A stretch of 64,000 bases of DNA, from positions 15,319,868 through 15,383,867 of the forward strand of contig JBAIZL010000002.1 in NCBI GenBank assembly GCA_036971475.1, written 5' to 3'. The number at the start of each line of letters is the position of its first letter. The stretch's first letter is position 1. The notes under the pieces were generated by a model. The model made no database searches. It was given only the letters and a program-made list of their open reading frames with translations, and was not told the origin of the DNA. Positions 49,590-62,087 of this stretch are shown piece by piece. The translations under genes and the position numbers were made by a program. The DNA comes from Prosapia bicincta. Its lineage: Eukaryota; Arthropoda; Insecta; Hemiptera; Cercopidae.

Positions 49590-49870
49590 ACGTTTCACTA
49601 ATAACCTTTCCGTAACTAGAGGTAACGCAAGCATTGTCTGAGAAGAACAAAAGAATTCCAATAAAATGTTCGTGATTTGTAAAATGTTTTACAAAGCAGA
49701 GTTTTCTTCCCAAAGAGAAGAATTAGTGAATACTTGGAAAGTAGTTGAACGCGCAATAAAATAATGCGTTTAATCGGAGGGAGATTCTGGGAAATAATTA
49801 ATAGAATACCTTTCGAAAACTCAAGTAATTTCTAAATATTCGCGTTTAAACGCCGTTAAATACTGTTGTA
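49590..49870. promoter_or_regulatory. Candidate conserved regulatory island 2
   Basis: A complex segment directly after the 32-bp array. It carries GCGCAATAAAATAATGCG (Hox/Cdx-like CAATAAAA plus TAAT), GTTTAATCGG, AATAATTAATAG and CGCGTTTAAACGCCG (near-palindromic). The composition differs from both neighbours. Call by inspection only. Confidence 0.3.
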
Positions 49871-51599
49871 AAACATTTTGAAGATGCATCAATTAAACTA
49901 TTTTGAAAAGTATAAAAAACGATGGATCTTATTTTTAAAGCAAAACTACATCGTTTCGATCTTTTAGAACATTGAATTATATTCTTGTTTATGTATGCAA
50001 TATAAGGTTAAATGTGAAAAACGTAATTCCTATGTCTATTGTGCAATATAGTATGGTCAGGAACACGCCTCCCCATCCTATTGCTTGGCCTAACGGTGCT
50101 CATTCTTCGTCTGTATAGTAAACAGAGTTATTTGTAATAAAAGTAATAACAATATGATATTTATCGACTACCCAGGCGTAATCGATTCCATAGAAAAACA
50201 AATATTTTACTGGGTGATTAAAAAACATGGTAAAATATTAGGTGCAGGTTTTCAAGGTTTTATTTTTTATTAATTTTTCTTAATACCATATGTAATTAAA
50301 ATTTACATTTTACCTCAATTTCAACGTACACGAACATCATAAGATAAAGAAGTTTTTTCAACACCTGTAACTAAGTTATAGTACATTTAAGTATAGCAAC
50401 AATGTATACCGATCGGTTTAATTTGGTTTAAACGATATTAATTTTACTAATACACAAAATAAACATTGCGCTAAACATGTACATATGTTCTCGTGTGTGG
50501 CAATTCTAAAACTATAAACAAACTTAGTTTACATTGGTAAACTTTATTATTATTTTTTTAAACTAAATTTATCCCAACTAAATACTTATTGCATATTGTA
50601 GCATATTGTAATTCAGCAATATATACAGTTATCTGTTATGCAGACAACGTGATATTATAGGACTTGAAATATATTTAAATGAATTTATGATTGTCCTTTT
50701 ATCAAAACCTTTAATTTTTGGGGGTCATTACCTGCTCACTTTTTCAAGAAATTCGAGAATATAATTTTGATTATTAAAAGACGTCTGAAAAAAAGATCTT
50801 TAAACACTCTATGGAATTAATAAAACATTATGTTAAGTTTCCATTAAAATACAATTTTCTATTGCAAGTAATAAAAGCGTTTAGTCCGACATAATCAGGT
50901 TGTTATTTTATATGTTGTTACATGCTACTATTTACTGTAGAAAACCTTACAACAATATCTTTTCATGTCATCTCAAATTTAAAAAGTTGGAACTGTAACC
51001 CCCAGTATTTTGGCAAATGGTAGTGTACTTTAACTTATTTAAGAAACTTTAATTACCTTTTTTCACTACTTTATGCTTTATACTTTACAAGACCCATCGA
51101 GCCAATTGTTTGTCTTAACAATCTGTAATCTTACGATTAGCTCAGGCAAACGGGATGTCTGTTTAATCGCTCTAACAAAGACAGGTTACATTAAAGTTCT
51201 CGTTTGTGTTTACAAAAAAAATTTAATTTTGAAACAATTGAAACATTACACTTGAAAAAAGTGTTACTTCACATGTTCAACTTCATGAATAAAAAAAAAA
51301 GATCACTTTCTTCACAAATGTTTATGATAAAGCTAGGTTAGTGCAAGCTATTGTATTGCATATTTACTGATGTTGAACTATCGAAAAATATCTATAAATT
51401 AAATCTAAAAACACACCTTGGCAATTACTTAAACTTTCGTTGCTTTGTTTTGACATATAATAATATACAAGGGCTCGCTCTTATAACATATTTCAATTTT
51501 AAAAATAATAAACTAAACGTAACAAAACCACTAATAAAACATTTCCGGTTGTTAATAAATTTTGAAAATTAGGTTATTAAACTTTTAACACAAAATTCA
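49871..51599. other. AT-rich unique sequence, no gene seen
   Basis: Frames at 51,073-51,255 and 51,351-51,572 are short and AT-driven. No domain or splice support. Confidence 0.5.
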
Positions 51600-51790
51600 A
51601 CAACAGCAAGCCCGTGGTAATCCTCCGGGCAGCGTAGCTAACGGAAGATAGATGCAACGCTTTTTCTCACGGTAACCTAGCACAAGGTTCTACAAGGCAA
51701 ATCTCCCCACCCTTGTATATTCAAAAAAGGCCTTTCATTGGTCACTACTTTTTAACATGGCGTCATTATGACTGGCGTTGTTATAAAATC
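51600..51790. other. Complex GC-richer patch, nature unknown
   Basis: Contains CCGTGGTAATCCTCCGGGCA and, downstream, TTTCATTGGTCACT (inverted CCAAT box) and GGCGTCATTATGAC. It could be a regulatory element or an old repeat. No transcript structure is visible to choose between these. Confidence 0.25.
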
Positions 51791-52639
51791 TTTTTATAAA
51801 CAAACATTTCTTTTAAATAAGGTTGATATAACATTAACTAAATAACAAATATTTATGCAACACGCTGAATTATAACCAAAAAGTATTTAGCATGTTACAG
51901 AACAAATACGCTGCTGTAAACCTATGTAAATAAGCCTTACATTACTGCGACTCTTTTAATTCGGTTTGTGACCGTAATTATAGATCAAAGCTAATCTGCA
52001 ACATCAAAAGACATGTGCTCTAGCCACCCCTAGAAGAATCTACATAACACAGTAGTGAATTTTAAATTGGCTCATGTGTATTTAGAATATCCTAATAAAC
52101 CTCCTAATTTCCCAAAAATATTTAAGTGTTATTGTTTAATAAATGTTATTAATAGTAAGTTGGTAAGCAGCTTCAGCTATGATCGACTGATTTTCCTATC
52201 ATTAACATTTAATGTTACTGAAAGTTTTTTATTACCTTCTCCTATGATGAACGTTTGATTAACTGGATTTAATACTTGTTCAGTGCAATTATTTTACTAC
52301 TCATATTGTGGAAGCCGAGTTTGAAACATATTTTAAACGTTTGGTCTTATTTTAAAACACGCAAAAACTGTAACATTAATACTGTTTATTCTATAAGGTA
52401 GTGGAGTAACCCGTCGCAAATATAGCATGGTCACCTTCCTGATGGAGACCTAACCTATCACATTACTCTTTACTGTATTTATGCATTAGTACATCATTTT
52501 ATTTACAATTAAATCTTTTCTTTATCTAGAAACCGTTTTCATCAACGTTGAATAAACTTTGAAAATATTACCAGCATAATGAGTATGTCCCCATTATATC
52601 ATATTAACACAAAATACAATATTGCGTATGTCACAACCC
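51791..52639. other. AT-rich unique sequence, no gene seen
   Basis: Nothing recognisable. Confidence 0.5.
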
Positions 52640-52672
52640 ACCCACACACGCGCGCGCGTGCGCGAACACACA
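52640..52672. repeat. CACACGCGCGCG alternating tract
   Basis: Alternating purine-pyrimidine, CpG-dense run (CACGCGCGCGCGTGCGCG). A strong Z-DNA candidate. Confidence 0.9.
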
Positions 52673-52769
52673 GAAATATATTATTATTAGATGATGTGAA
52701 TCTAATAGTTTAGGGATTTGAATGTAAATACTTTACTAGTGTATGTTTAAGCTTAAACACAACTGTTGC

Positions 52770-53000
52770 AGAATCCAAGCAAACCGTATATGACGTGATT
52801 TCATTAGAGAATAGATTAAGGTGCGCTGTCGGGAGTGAATGAATAAATCAGCAAGTTCGACCTCTAAATCTAATCACGTCACACCAGTGTTGCCAACGGA
52901 AGCAGCTGAAGAACGTCGACGGTTTAATTGGCTTTTTTACTGTCGGTTTGGATTAAATATTAATTGGAAACGTGGAGAAAAATTGTTAATGTAAATAGTA
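52770..53000. promoter_or_regulatory. Candidate conserved regulatory island 3
   Basis: High complexity in AT-rich DNA: TATGACGTGATTTC and TAATCACGTCAC (CRE/bZIP-like, the second near-inverted to the first), GTGAATGAATAAATCA, GTTTAATTGGC and TATTAATTGG (TAAT cores). Pattern-based call only. Confidence 0.35.
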
Positions 53001-53184
53001 AATTTCTCTTGGCGAATGTTACTAACTGAATAATGAATCTGACATTTTGTATTTTATAAACTCATTATAAATTATTATTATTGCATAAACGTATTTTATA
53101 TCTAAACGTAGTTGGTATGTTTTAGTCTAGATTAACAATAAATAATATAAACCTTCCTTGAAAGTCAATTGCTATCTAAGTCGG

Positions 53185-53637
53185 CAAAGATAAATTTTAT
53201 TTGAGTTAGTTTGTTTAAATAATTACAATAAATATAAATATGGTAGCACTACCCTTGCGGGATAAAACAGCTCTTCAACCACATAATCTATATGGCAGCC
53301 ACATAATCATAAAATCAGCAGTTTTATGAAATCACATTTAATCACTTATTTTAAGCCAAATGGGACGAAAAAACTATATTGCATACCATGCCCCTTTTGT
53401 GAAATGTATTTTTCCCATATACAATTAGAATTAGGTTATTTAGTCTAGTTATTAAATAAATGTTTAAAAAACGTAATTAACATTAAGTGTCATTTAGGAA
53501 AAGATTTAGAAATTGTATTTGAACTAGAGGGGGTGAATAAAAAGTATTTTATTGGCGATTGAAAATTTGAACAAGATATAAATATATATATAAGGAGAAT
53601 TGTAACTAATAGAAAGAAGTGAAAATTGTAATTTTTA
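53185..53637 (-). repeat. Dispersed repeat family CAGCTG, copy C (inverted)
   Basis: The reverse complement matches copies A and B in order: CTTCTTTCTATTAGTTACAA, TTCAAATTTTCAATCG, CATTTCACAAAAGGGGC, TTTTTTCGTCCCATTTGGC, TTAAAATAAGTGATTAAATG, ACTGCTGATTTTAT, GAGCTGTTTTATCCCGC and GTGCTACCATATTTATAT. It is the copy that best keeps the CCCATTTGGC block. The minus frame inside it (53,490-53,696) is AT-driven and not a gene. Confidence 0.75.
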
Positions 53638-54860
53638 ATACAGTAAATTGAATATAGTAATATTGAATATATAGCCCCATTTAAACTGTAACTCACGTTA
53701 AGGTAGAGTATATCTTTTTAAATTTGTTCAGCATGTGTCTCTTCATATACCTGTGAACAAAATGAAAATCAGATAAAAAAAACACTATTTGCTTTGAGTT
53801 CATGATATTGGGTGGAATTTAAAAAAAACAAATCGAATGCTAATAAAATTAAAATTAAATTTAGGGTAAACGAATCTTGAAAAATATTTATATTTTATTT
53901 ATATTTTGCTTCCTTTTTATATAGTCCTAAAACAGTGATAAAACTGAATTCCAAAATATAAAATGTATAGGCATCTGTTCAACAAACATACCTACATCCG
54001 AGCTGAGATGATCGACGCAATATGTACCGCAGGCTTTATATTTTGTAGATAAATGTCTGTTATTGGTGAATTATACGGCAAGTAGAAAATAAATCATTTT
54101 AGTTAGTAGTACTCCCGCTTGTTGGCCTAAATAAAAGATAACTACTTAATACGGTGATACTTAGAACGTCAACTAAGCTCACTAATTTTTATTTAAAAAA
54201 ATAAATATATTCATTAAACTCCGTATTTTATAATTTGTTTTCCATTTAAAATCAAATTATTACTTGATGTTTTCTCTCCTATTACTATTTTACAAAAAAA
54301 CGTGATTAAACTTTAATTTTTATAAGAAAAAACACGTAAAATATCGTTCTAAATAATGAAATGTAAATAATAATGACAAATATAGAGTATGAACCTATTA
54401 CAATATTGAGAAAAGAATTAGGTCAGAGCACTACCATATTTCTATTGCACATATGGCAATGTCAAACTGTCAATCACCTTCTACAGTGCATCATATTTTG
54501 TCTGCACTTGGAGCTGTTGTTCTATTAATGTACATTTATTATTATATTTTTGTGTATCTAAGCTTTCACGTATGTTTATTTACGTCCCTATAATCGTCTT
54601 ATTTATAATTGTGTGCAACTTATATTAGCAAGAGAGTCCTTGGTTGGTGGAATGTGTTACATTTACACTATATAGAATAGGTTTCTAATAACTCTATCGC
54701 ATTTTCTTTTCATCCTGGCCTATATAAAGCATGCGTTGATGTTGTGCTGTAAACCACCAAATATTAAAGGCGTTTCTCTGTAATATAATGAGTATACATT
54801 CCTATACTGATTCAAGTTTTTTTATCGTAAATTATCAAGAAATATTCTACCAATTGAAAT
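53638..54860. other. AT-rich unique sequence, no gene seen
   Basis: Nothing recognisable. Composition is strongly AT. Confidence 0.5.
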
Positions 54861-55330
54861 ACATATATTACACTTCCACACATACATGTGGACGCATATA
54901 ATATTCTTCTACACATACATGTATATACATATATTACACTTCCATACATGCATGTGGAAGCATATAATATTCTTCTACACATACATGTATATACATATAT
55001 TACACTTCCATACATACATGTGGACGCATATAATATTCTTCTACACATACATGTATATACATATATTACACTTCCACACATACATGTGGAAGCATATAAT
55101 ATTCTTCTACACATACATGTATATACATATATTACACTTCCATACATACATGTGGACGCATATAATATTCTTCTACACATACATGTATATACATATATTA
55201 CACTTCCATACATACATGTGGACGCATATAATATTCTTCTACACATACATGTATATACATATATTACACTTCCATACATACATGTGGACGCATATAATAT
55301 TTTTCTACACATACATGTATATACATATAT
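54861..55330 (+). repeat. 66-bp satellite (dimeric form of the 33-bp repeat)
   Basis: About seven copies alternate two 33-bp halves: CATGTGGACGCATATAATAT with TCTTCTACACATA, and CATGTATATACATATATTAC with ACTTCCATACATA. The second half is the ancestor-like monomer that dominates the array to the right. Because 66 is a multiple of three, frames stay open on both strands with a 22-residue period. This is not evidence of a protein. Confidence 0.95.
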
Positions 55331-57426
55331 TATACTTCTATACATACAAGTATATACATATATTATACTTCCATACATACTTGTATATACATATATTATA
55401 CTTCCATACATACATATATATACATATATTATACTTCCATACATACTTGTATATACATATATTATACTTCCATACATACTTGTATATACATACATGACAC
55501 TTCCATACATACGTGTATATAAATATATTATACTTCCATAGATACATGTATATGCATATATTATACTTCCATACATACTTGTATATACATATATTATACT
55601 TTCATACATACTTGTATATAAATATATTATACTTCCATACATACTTGTATATACATATATTATACTTCCATACAAACTTGTATATACATATATGACACTT
55701 CCATACATATGTGTATATAAATTTATTATACTTCCATAGATACATGTCTATACATATATTATACTTCCATACATACTTGTATATACATATATTATACTTC
55801 CATACATACTTGTATATACATATATACTTCCATACATACAATTATATACATATATTATACTTCCATACATACTTGTATATACATATATTATACTTCCATA
55901 CATACTTGTATATACATATATGACACTACCATACATATGTGTATACAAATATATTATACTTCCATACATACTTGTATATACATATATACTTCCATACATA
56001 CAAGTATATACATATATTATACTTCCATACATACAAGTATATACATATATTATACTTCCATACATACTTGTATATACATATATGACACTTCCATACATAT
56101 GTGTATATAAATTTATTATACTTCCATAGATACATGTATATACATATATTATACTTCCATACATACTTGTATATACATATATTATACTTCCATACATACT
56201 TGTATATACATATATGACACTACCATACATATGTGTATACAAATATATTATACTTCCATACATACTTGTATATACATATATACTTCCATACATACAAGTA
56301 TATACATATATTATACTTCCATACATACAAGTATATACATATATTATACTTCCATACATACTTGTATATACATATATGACACTACCATACATATGTGTAT
56401 ACAAATATATTATACTTCCATACATACTTGTATATACATATATTATACTTCCATACATGCTTGTATATACATATATGACACTTCCATACATATGTGTATA
56501 TAAATATATTATACTTCCATACATACAAGTATATACATATATTATACTTCCATACATACTTGTATATACATATATTATACTTCCATACATACTTGTATAT
56601 ACATATATGACACTACCATACATATGTGTATACAAATATATAATACTTCCATACATACTTGTATATACATATATTATACTTCCATACATGCTTGTATATA
56701 CATATATGACACTACCATACATATGTGTATACAAATATATTATACTTCCATACATACTTGTATATACATATATTATACTTCCATACATGCTTGTATATAC
56801 ATATATGACACTTCCATACATATGTGTATATAAATATATTATACTTCCATACATACAAGTATATACATATATTATACTTCCATACATACTTGTATATACA
56901 TATATTATACTTCCATACATACTTGTATATACATATATGACACTTCCATACATATGTGTATATAAATATATTATACTTCCATAGATACATGTATATACAT
57001 ATATTATACTTCCATACATACTTGTATATACATATATTATACTTCCATACATACTTGTATATACATATATACTTCCATACATACAAGTATATACATATAT
57101 TATACTTCCATACATACTTGTATATACATATATTATACTTCCATACATACTTGTATATACATATATGACACTACCATACATATGTGTGTATATAAATATA
57201 TTATATTTCCATACATACTTGTATATACATATATTATACTTCCATACATACTTGTATATACATATATGACACTTCCATACATATGTGTATATAAATATAT
57301 TATACTTCCATAGATACATGTATATACATATATTATACTACCATACATACATCCATACAGATATATTATACTTCCATACATACATGTGTACAGATATATT
57401 ATACTTCCATACATACATGTATATAG
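55331..57426 (+). repeat. 33-bp satellite array
   Basis: Monomer TACTTGTATATACATATATT then ATACTTCCATACA, about 63 copies. Variants include a 27-bp form lacking TTATAC-type bases (for example near 55,823), a CATATGTGTATATAAATA type and a GACACTTCC/GACACTACC type. They recur in a longer order (for example 56,214-56,500, 56,600-56,730 and 56,810-56,940), implying higher-order duplication. The period of 33 keeps an 11-residue frame (YGSIIYVYTSM on the minus strand) open for more than 500 codons. Confidence 0.96.
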
Positions 57427-57851
<425 letters not shown>

Positions 57852-58261
57852 TGTGTTGGTTTGTGTTGGCGCAATAAATTCTGAACGCTTTCGACATTTT
57901 CCCAACAACCGTTGTCACATTTTTCATAGACAATAAAACACTTTTAGATTTAAAAATCTAAATATTAAAAACATTTCTATCCTTGTGTTTGTGTATCTGT
58001 AAGCATTTGTACGTGGATTATTATTCTCACATTATATGTTGTTATTAATCAAACAAAATAAGTACCTTCCTATACATTAAATGATATATTTGGCTATTTT
58101 TAGATTTATTTGTGCTAAAGAATTTGCAAGGATTCCAAGGTCCAAGGATCCGAAAGGTTCAGCAAGATCTAGGCGACAAGAAGTATATATAGGATTTTAA
58201 GCACGATTATGCCTAGTGTGTCTTGAAGTAAAACAATGTTCAAACAGCAAAAATATTCTCG
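57852..58261. other. Unique AT-rich sequence, no gene seen
   Basis: Nothing recognisable. Confidence 0.5.
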
Positions 58262-58760
58262 CAGATTATCTAAGAAAGTAAAAACCTTTGGCTCTTTCCC
58301 TCTCTCTTCCTCCTAATTGATGTGTCTATGTGCATGTATCCTTCACATATCTATCGCTATATATCTGTTTACCTATCCATGTTTACCTATTTATTTGCCT
58401 AGCTCTACCCGCCTGGCTCTCGACTCTATAGTTTTCTCTTTATATCTAATATCTCTTTCTAATAATCCACTTATCTCTCTGCTTATTCTTACCACCATAT
58501 CTACATACATCTGTATTTCTATCTATACATTTATATGTCTAACTCTCAATTTATCTTTAACTATCTACTTGCCTAACTCTATCTCTCTCCTCTATCAGTT
58601 TCTCTTTGTACCTACTTATTTCTCTTTCAGTCTATTCTTAGCACTCTATCTATGTATATGTGGTTAAATTATTTCGCTCTCTATTTATTTATCCATCATT
58701 ATTCTATTCTTATCTACTTGTCTACCAATATATACCTTCTGCCTGACGTCAGTCTCTGTG
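58262..58760 (+). repeat. Degenerate CTAT/CTCT pyrimidine-rich tract
   Basis: The + strand is rich in C and T and very poor in G for about 500 bp, with constantly varied TATCTATC, TACCTATT and CTCTATCT words. This is typical of an old, decayed (CTAT)n microsatellite. The 116-codon open stretch inside (58,317-58,667) is a by-product of the base bias. Confidence 0.8.
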
Positions 58761-58835
58761 TGCATCTACTATCTTTTCCTATTTATCTATTATTCTTTAG
58801 CTCCTTTTGATGAATCCTCTTTTAACTTCACCGTC

Positions 58836-59063
<228 letters not shown>

Positions 59064-59139
59064 CGTGGATATAATTATAAAGGAAAACAATTAAATTACC
59101 GTAATAAAGTACTTTACAGTAATTCTACTGGAAGCAATA

Positions 59140-59425
59140 AACGCTGGCGTTAATTTACAGGGGTAGCTCGACGGTGACGTAACCACTGGCTTTCAACGTT
59201 GCGATGAAAGTGGAATGACTTCGCCTTTGAATTTCTCTGGTTTGTAGATAACGATGCAATTTGATCTGATTGCGTTCACTCGGGAGAAGTGGCTTCCTTC
59301 AATAATCCAGCCCTATAACGTTTGCTTATTAAAGGTCCCGCTGATTACTTCCGACGATTCGATCAGGTTGGCCGATGTTTGCTTCTCAAACCCTGATCCT
59401 TTGAGTGGCATGCTTTTTTAAAGTT
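59140..59425. promoter_or_regulatory. Candidate conserved regulatory island 4
   Basis: The longest complex, balanced-composition island outside the arrays. It has many CpG-containing words (GCTCGACGGTGACGTAACC, CAACGTTGCGATGAAAG, TTCCGACGATTCGATC) and CTTATTAAAGG. No open frame spans it and no repeat family is recognised. A conserved non-coding element is the best guess. Confidence 0.35.
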
Positions 59426-60796
59426 TGTGTTATTAGAGTTTAGCCTGCTTGAAGTTTTACAGAGACCAGTCAGTATGACTTATTGCTTACTGATACAGTT
59501 TTACAAGTACAGCAGTAATGGATGATGTTTGAGTAAAGCGAAACAGTTGTCCAAAATAAAAACTCTTTTTGAAACTAACATTCTATCGTTTCTCTTTGTA
59601 TTTTTCTCCTGGTGTTCACCTAAGTATTTTACGGGTTTCATGTGCATAATATGCAATAATATATTGAGTGTCATTTTAATCTGGACCGAAATGCAAAACT
59701 GCTATGGTTTTAAAACACAGAGTCCCTTGCCGTAAACTAACCGCAGTTAACGCGTATTCGACTCTGTACCAGAACAATATCGTCCTGGTTTTCAGTAAAA
59801 ATGAGGCAGTGCTGCGAGTAACTAGCTTCGAGTTATTCTTTATTGCTTGGATCTATTTTAGAATTATCTCGTAGACCAATCCTTCTTTTACAGCCACTTT
59901 TCAGCCAGAATACAAGTCCTACATTTATAAAAAAAATATTTGTTATCGTTATTTATAACAGAATGTTTTCCACTCGAGGCAAATCATGTTTACAACAGCT
60001 GATTTGACTTTATTGGTTATGTTTTACAGCTGTTTTAACACGTACATTATGCTACTTTATGTAGGCCTCCTTTATTAAATTTTAAAGATGTAATCCCATA
60101 TTTGTATAGAAATATAAATATAACATTTGTATATTTCGATACATTTTACTGTAATTTACTAAATATAATGAATTTATCTCCATTTTCAAAGTTAAAACAT
60201 TTTAGGCAAGTCTGATACTTTTTAAGAATCTACTTAAAACACACTCGTAAAGTTTAATTATTTTCAATAAGTAGTTAAACATCTAATAAAGGTTTTTATT
60301 ATCTATATTCTCTTATTTTCGAATATATTACGAGATCCTATTGAAACGTCTATTAACTACATCTTACAAATGAAATTTTAGCTTTTGTCGATGAGTTACA
60401 TTAATTGCCACATTATAATTTTGTATTACTAAACTAATTAATATGTCTTAGTTTCTATTTTTCAATCTGGATTTCTGATTGACAATTGATCATAATTATT
60501 TCAACTTATGCACCCTGTGGTTTGGGTGGGGCTTCTCAGTTTAGTGAGGTGGCTAAGGTAAAATATTCCTTACATTTTCTACAGTTTTTTGGTTTTTCTG
60601 AAATCGTCATTGATTGACATTCTTTTGGTCTTGCAATTTTTGGAGTCCTCTACTGTAGCTAGTTAACATCAGGATAATATTGGGTAACATTTCCGCTAAA
60701 TATTTCTGATAGTGGTTAATGTTCAAGCCAAACATCAGTCGCATATATCCTTTATCCTACAGATGAATTCACATTTGGCTAACATTAATCCTAAAT

Positions 60797-60800
<4 letters not shown>
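59426..60800. other. AT-rich sequence with a partial CAGCTG-family match
   Basis: No gene is supported. About 59,990-60,090 resembles the middle of the CAGCTG dispersed family (ACAGCTGATTTGACTTTATT, TTACAGCTGTTTTAACACG, TTATGCTACTTTAT), possibly a fourth, shorter copy. Confidence 0.4.

Positions 60801-60843
<43 letters not shown>
60801..60843. repeat. (AT)n microsatellite
   Basis: A pure AT run just left of the 41-bp array. Confidence 0.95.
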
Positions 60844-60844
<1 letters not shown>

Positions 60845-60903
60845 TACTGAGTAATAACTGAGTAAGCTTTAATATAAAAATAGGTCAACACCTATGCTAA
60901 AGT

Positions 60904-62087
60904 ATCTCTCGTCCTGGACCGACGTCCCATATATGCGCTGTACGGACTCTCGTCCTGGACCGACGTCCCACATATGCGCTGTACGGTCTCTCGTCCTGGA
61001 CCGACGTCCCACATATGCGCCGTACGGTCTCTCGTCCTGGACCGACGTCCCACATATGCGCTGTACGGTCTCTCGTCCTGGACCGACGTCCCACATATGC
61101 GCTGTACGGTCTCTCGTCCTGGACCGACGTCCCACATATGCGCCGTACGGTCTCTCGTCCTAGACCGACGTCCCACATATGCGCTGTACGGTCTCTCGTC
61201 CTGGACCGACGTCCCACATATGCGCTGTACGGTCTCTCGTCCTGGACCGACGTCCCATATATGCGCCGTACGGTCTCTCGTCCTGGACCGACGTCCCACA
61301 TATGCGCCGTACGGTCTCTCGTCCTGGACCGACGTCCCACATATGCGCCGTACGGTCTCTCGTCCTGGACCGACGTCCCACATATGCGCTGTACGGTCTC
61401 TCTACCTGGACCGACGTCCCACATATGCGCTGTACGGTCTCTCGTCCTGGACCGACGTCCCACATATGCGCTGTACGGTCTCTAGTCCTGGACCGACGTC
61501 CCACATATGCGCTGTACGGTCTCTCGTCCTGGACCGACGTCCCATATATGCGCTGTACGGTCTCTCGTCCTGGACCGACGTCCCACATATGCGCTGTACG
61601 GTCTCTCGTCCTGGACCGACGTCCCACATATGCGCTGTACGGTCTCTCGTCCTGGACCGACGTCCCACATATGCGCTGTACGGTCTCTCGTCCTGGACCG
61701 ACGTCCCATATATGCGCTGTACGGACTCTCGTCCTGGACCGACGTCACATATATGCGCTGTACGGACTCTCGTCCTGGACCGACGTCCCACATATACGTT
61801 GTACGGTCTCTCGTCCTGTACCGACGTCCCACATATGCGCCGTGCGGTCTCTCGTCGTGAACCGACGTCCCATATATGCGCCGTACGGTCTCTCGTCCTG
61901 TACCGACGTCCCACATAGGCGCTGTACGGTCTCTCGTCGTGGACCGACGTCCCACATATGCGCCGTACGGTCTCTCGTCGTGGACCGACGTCCCACATAT
62001 GCGCCGTACGGTCTCTCTTCCTGGACCGACGTCCCACATATGCGCCGTACGGTCTCTCTTCCTGGACCGACGTCTCACATATGCGCC
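60904..62087 (+). repeat. CpG-rich 41-bp satellite array, about 29 copies
   Basis: Unit: GTCTCTCGTCCTGGACCGAC then GTCCCACATATGCGCTGTACG (41 bp; CTCTCGTCCTGG starts at 60,906 and 60,947). Each unit holds five CpGs, in sharp contrast to the AT-rich surroundings. Two main subtypes differ at GCGCTGTACG/GCGCCGTACG. The right end (from about 61,740) is more diverged. The unit contains no stop codon in any frame on either strand, so long frames with a 41-residue period run through it in every direction. This follows from the unit and is not evidence for a protein. Small palindromes in the unit are GACGTC, CATATG and GTAC. Confidence 0.97.

Noticed and set aside
54812..57319. Very long open frames (up to about 520 codons) on both strands
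   Set aside because: They come from 33/66-bp repeats whose period is a multiple of three. The translation is an 11- or 22-residue repeat with no domain, and the frames overlap on both strands.
58317..58667. 116-codon frame rich in Leu, Ile, Ser
   Set aside because: Lies in the degenerate CTAT tract; the composition follows from the low-G strand.
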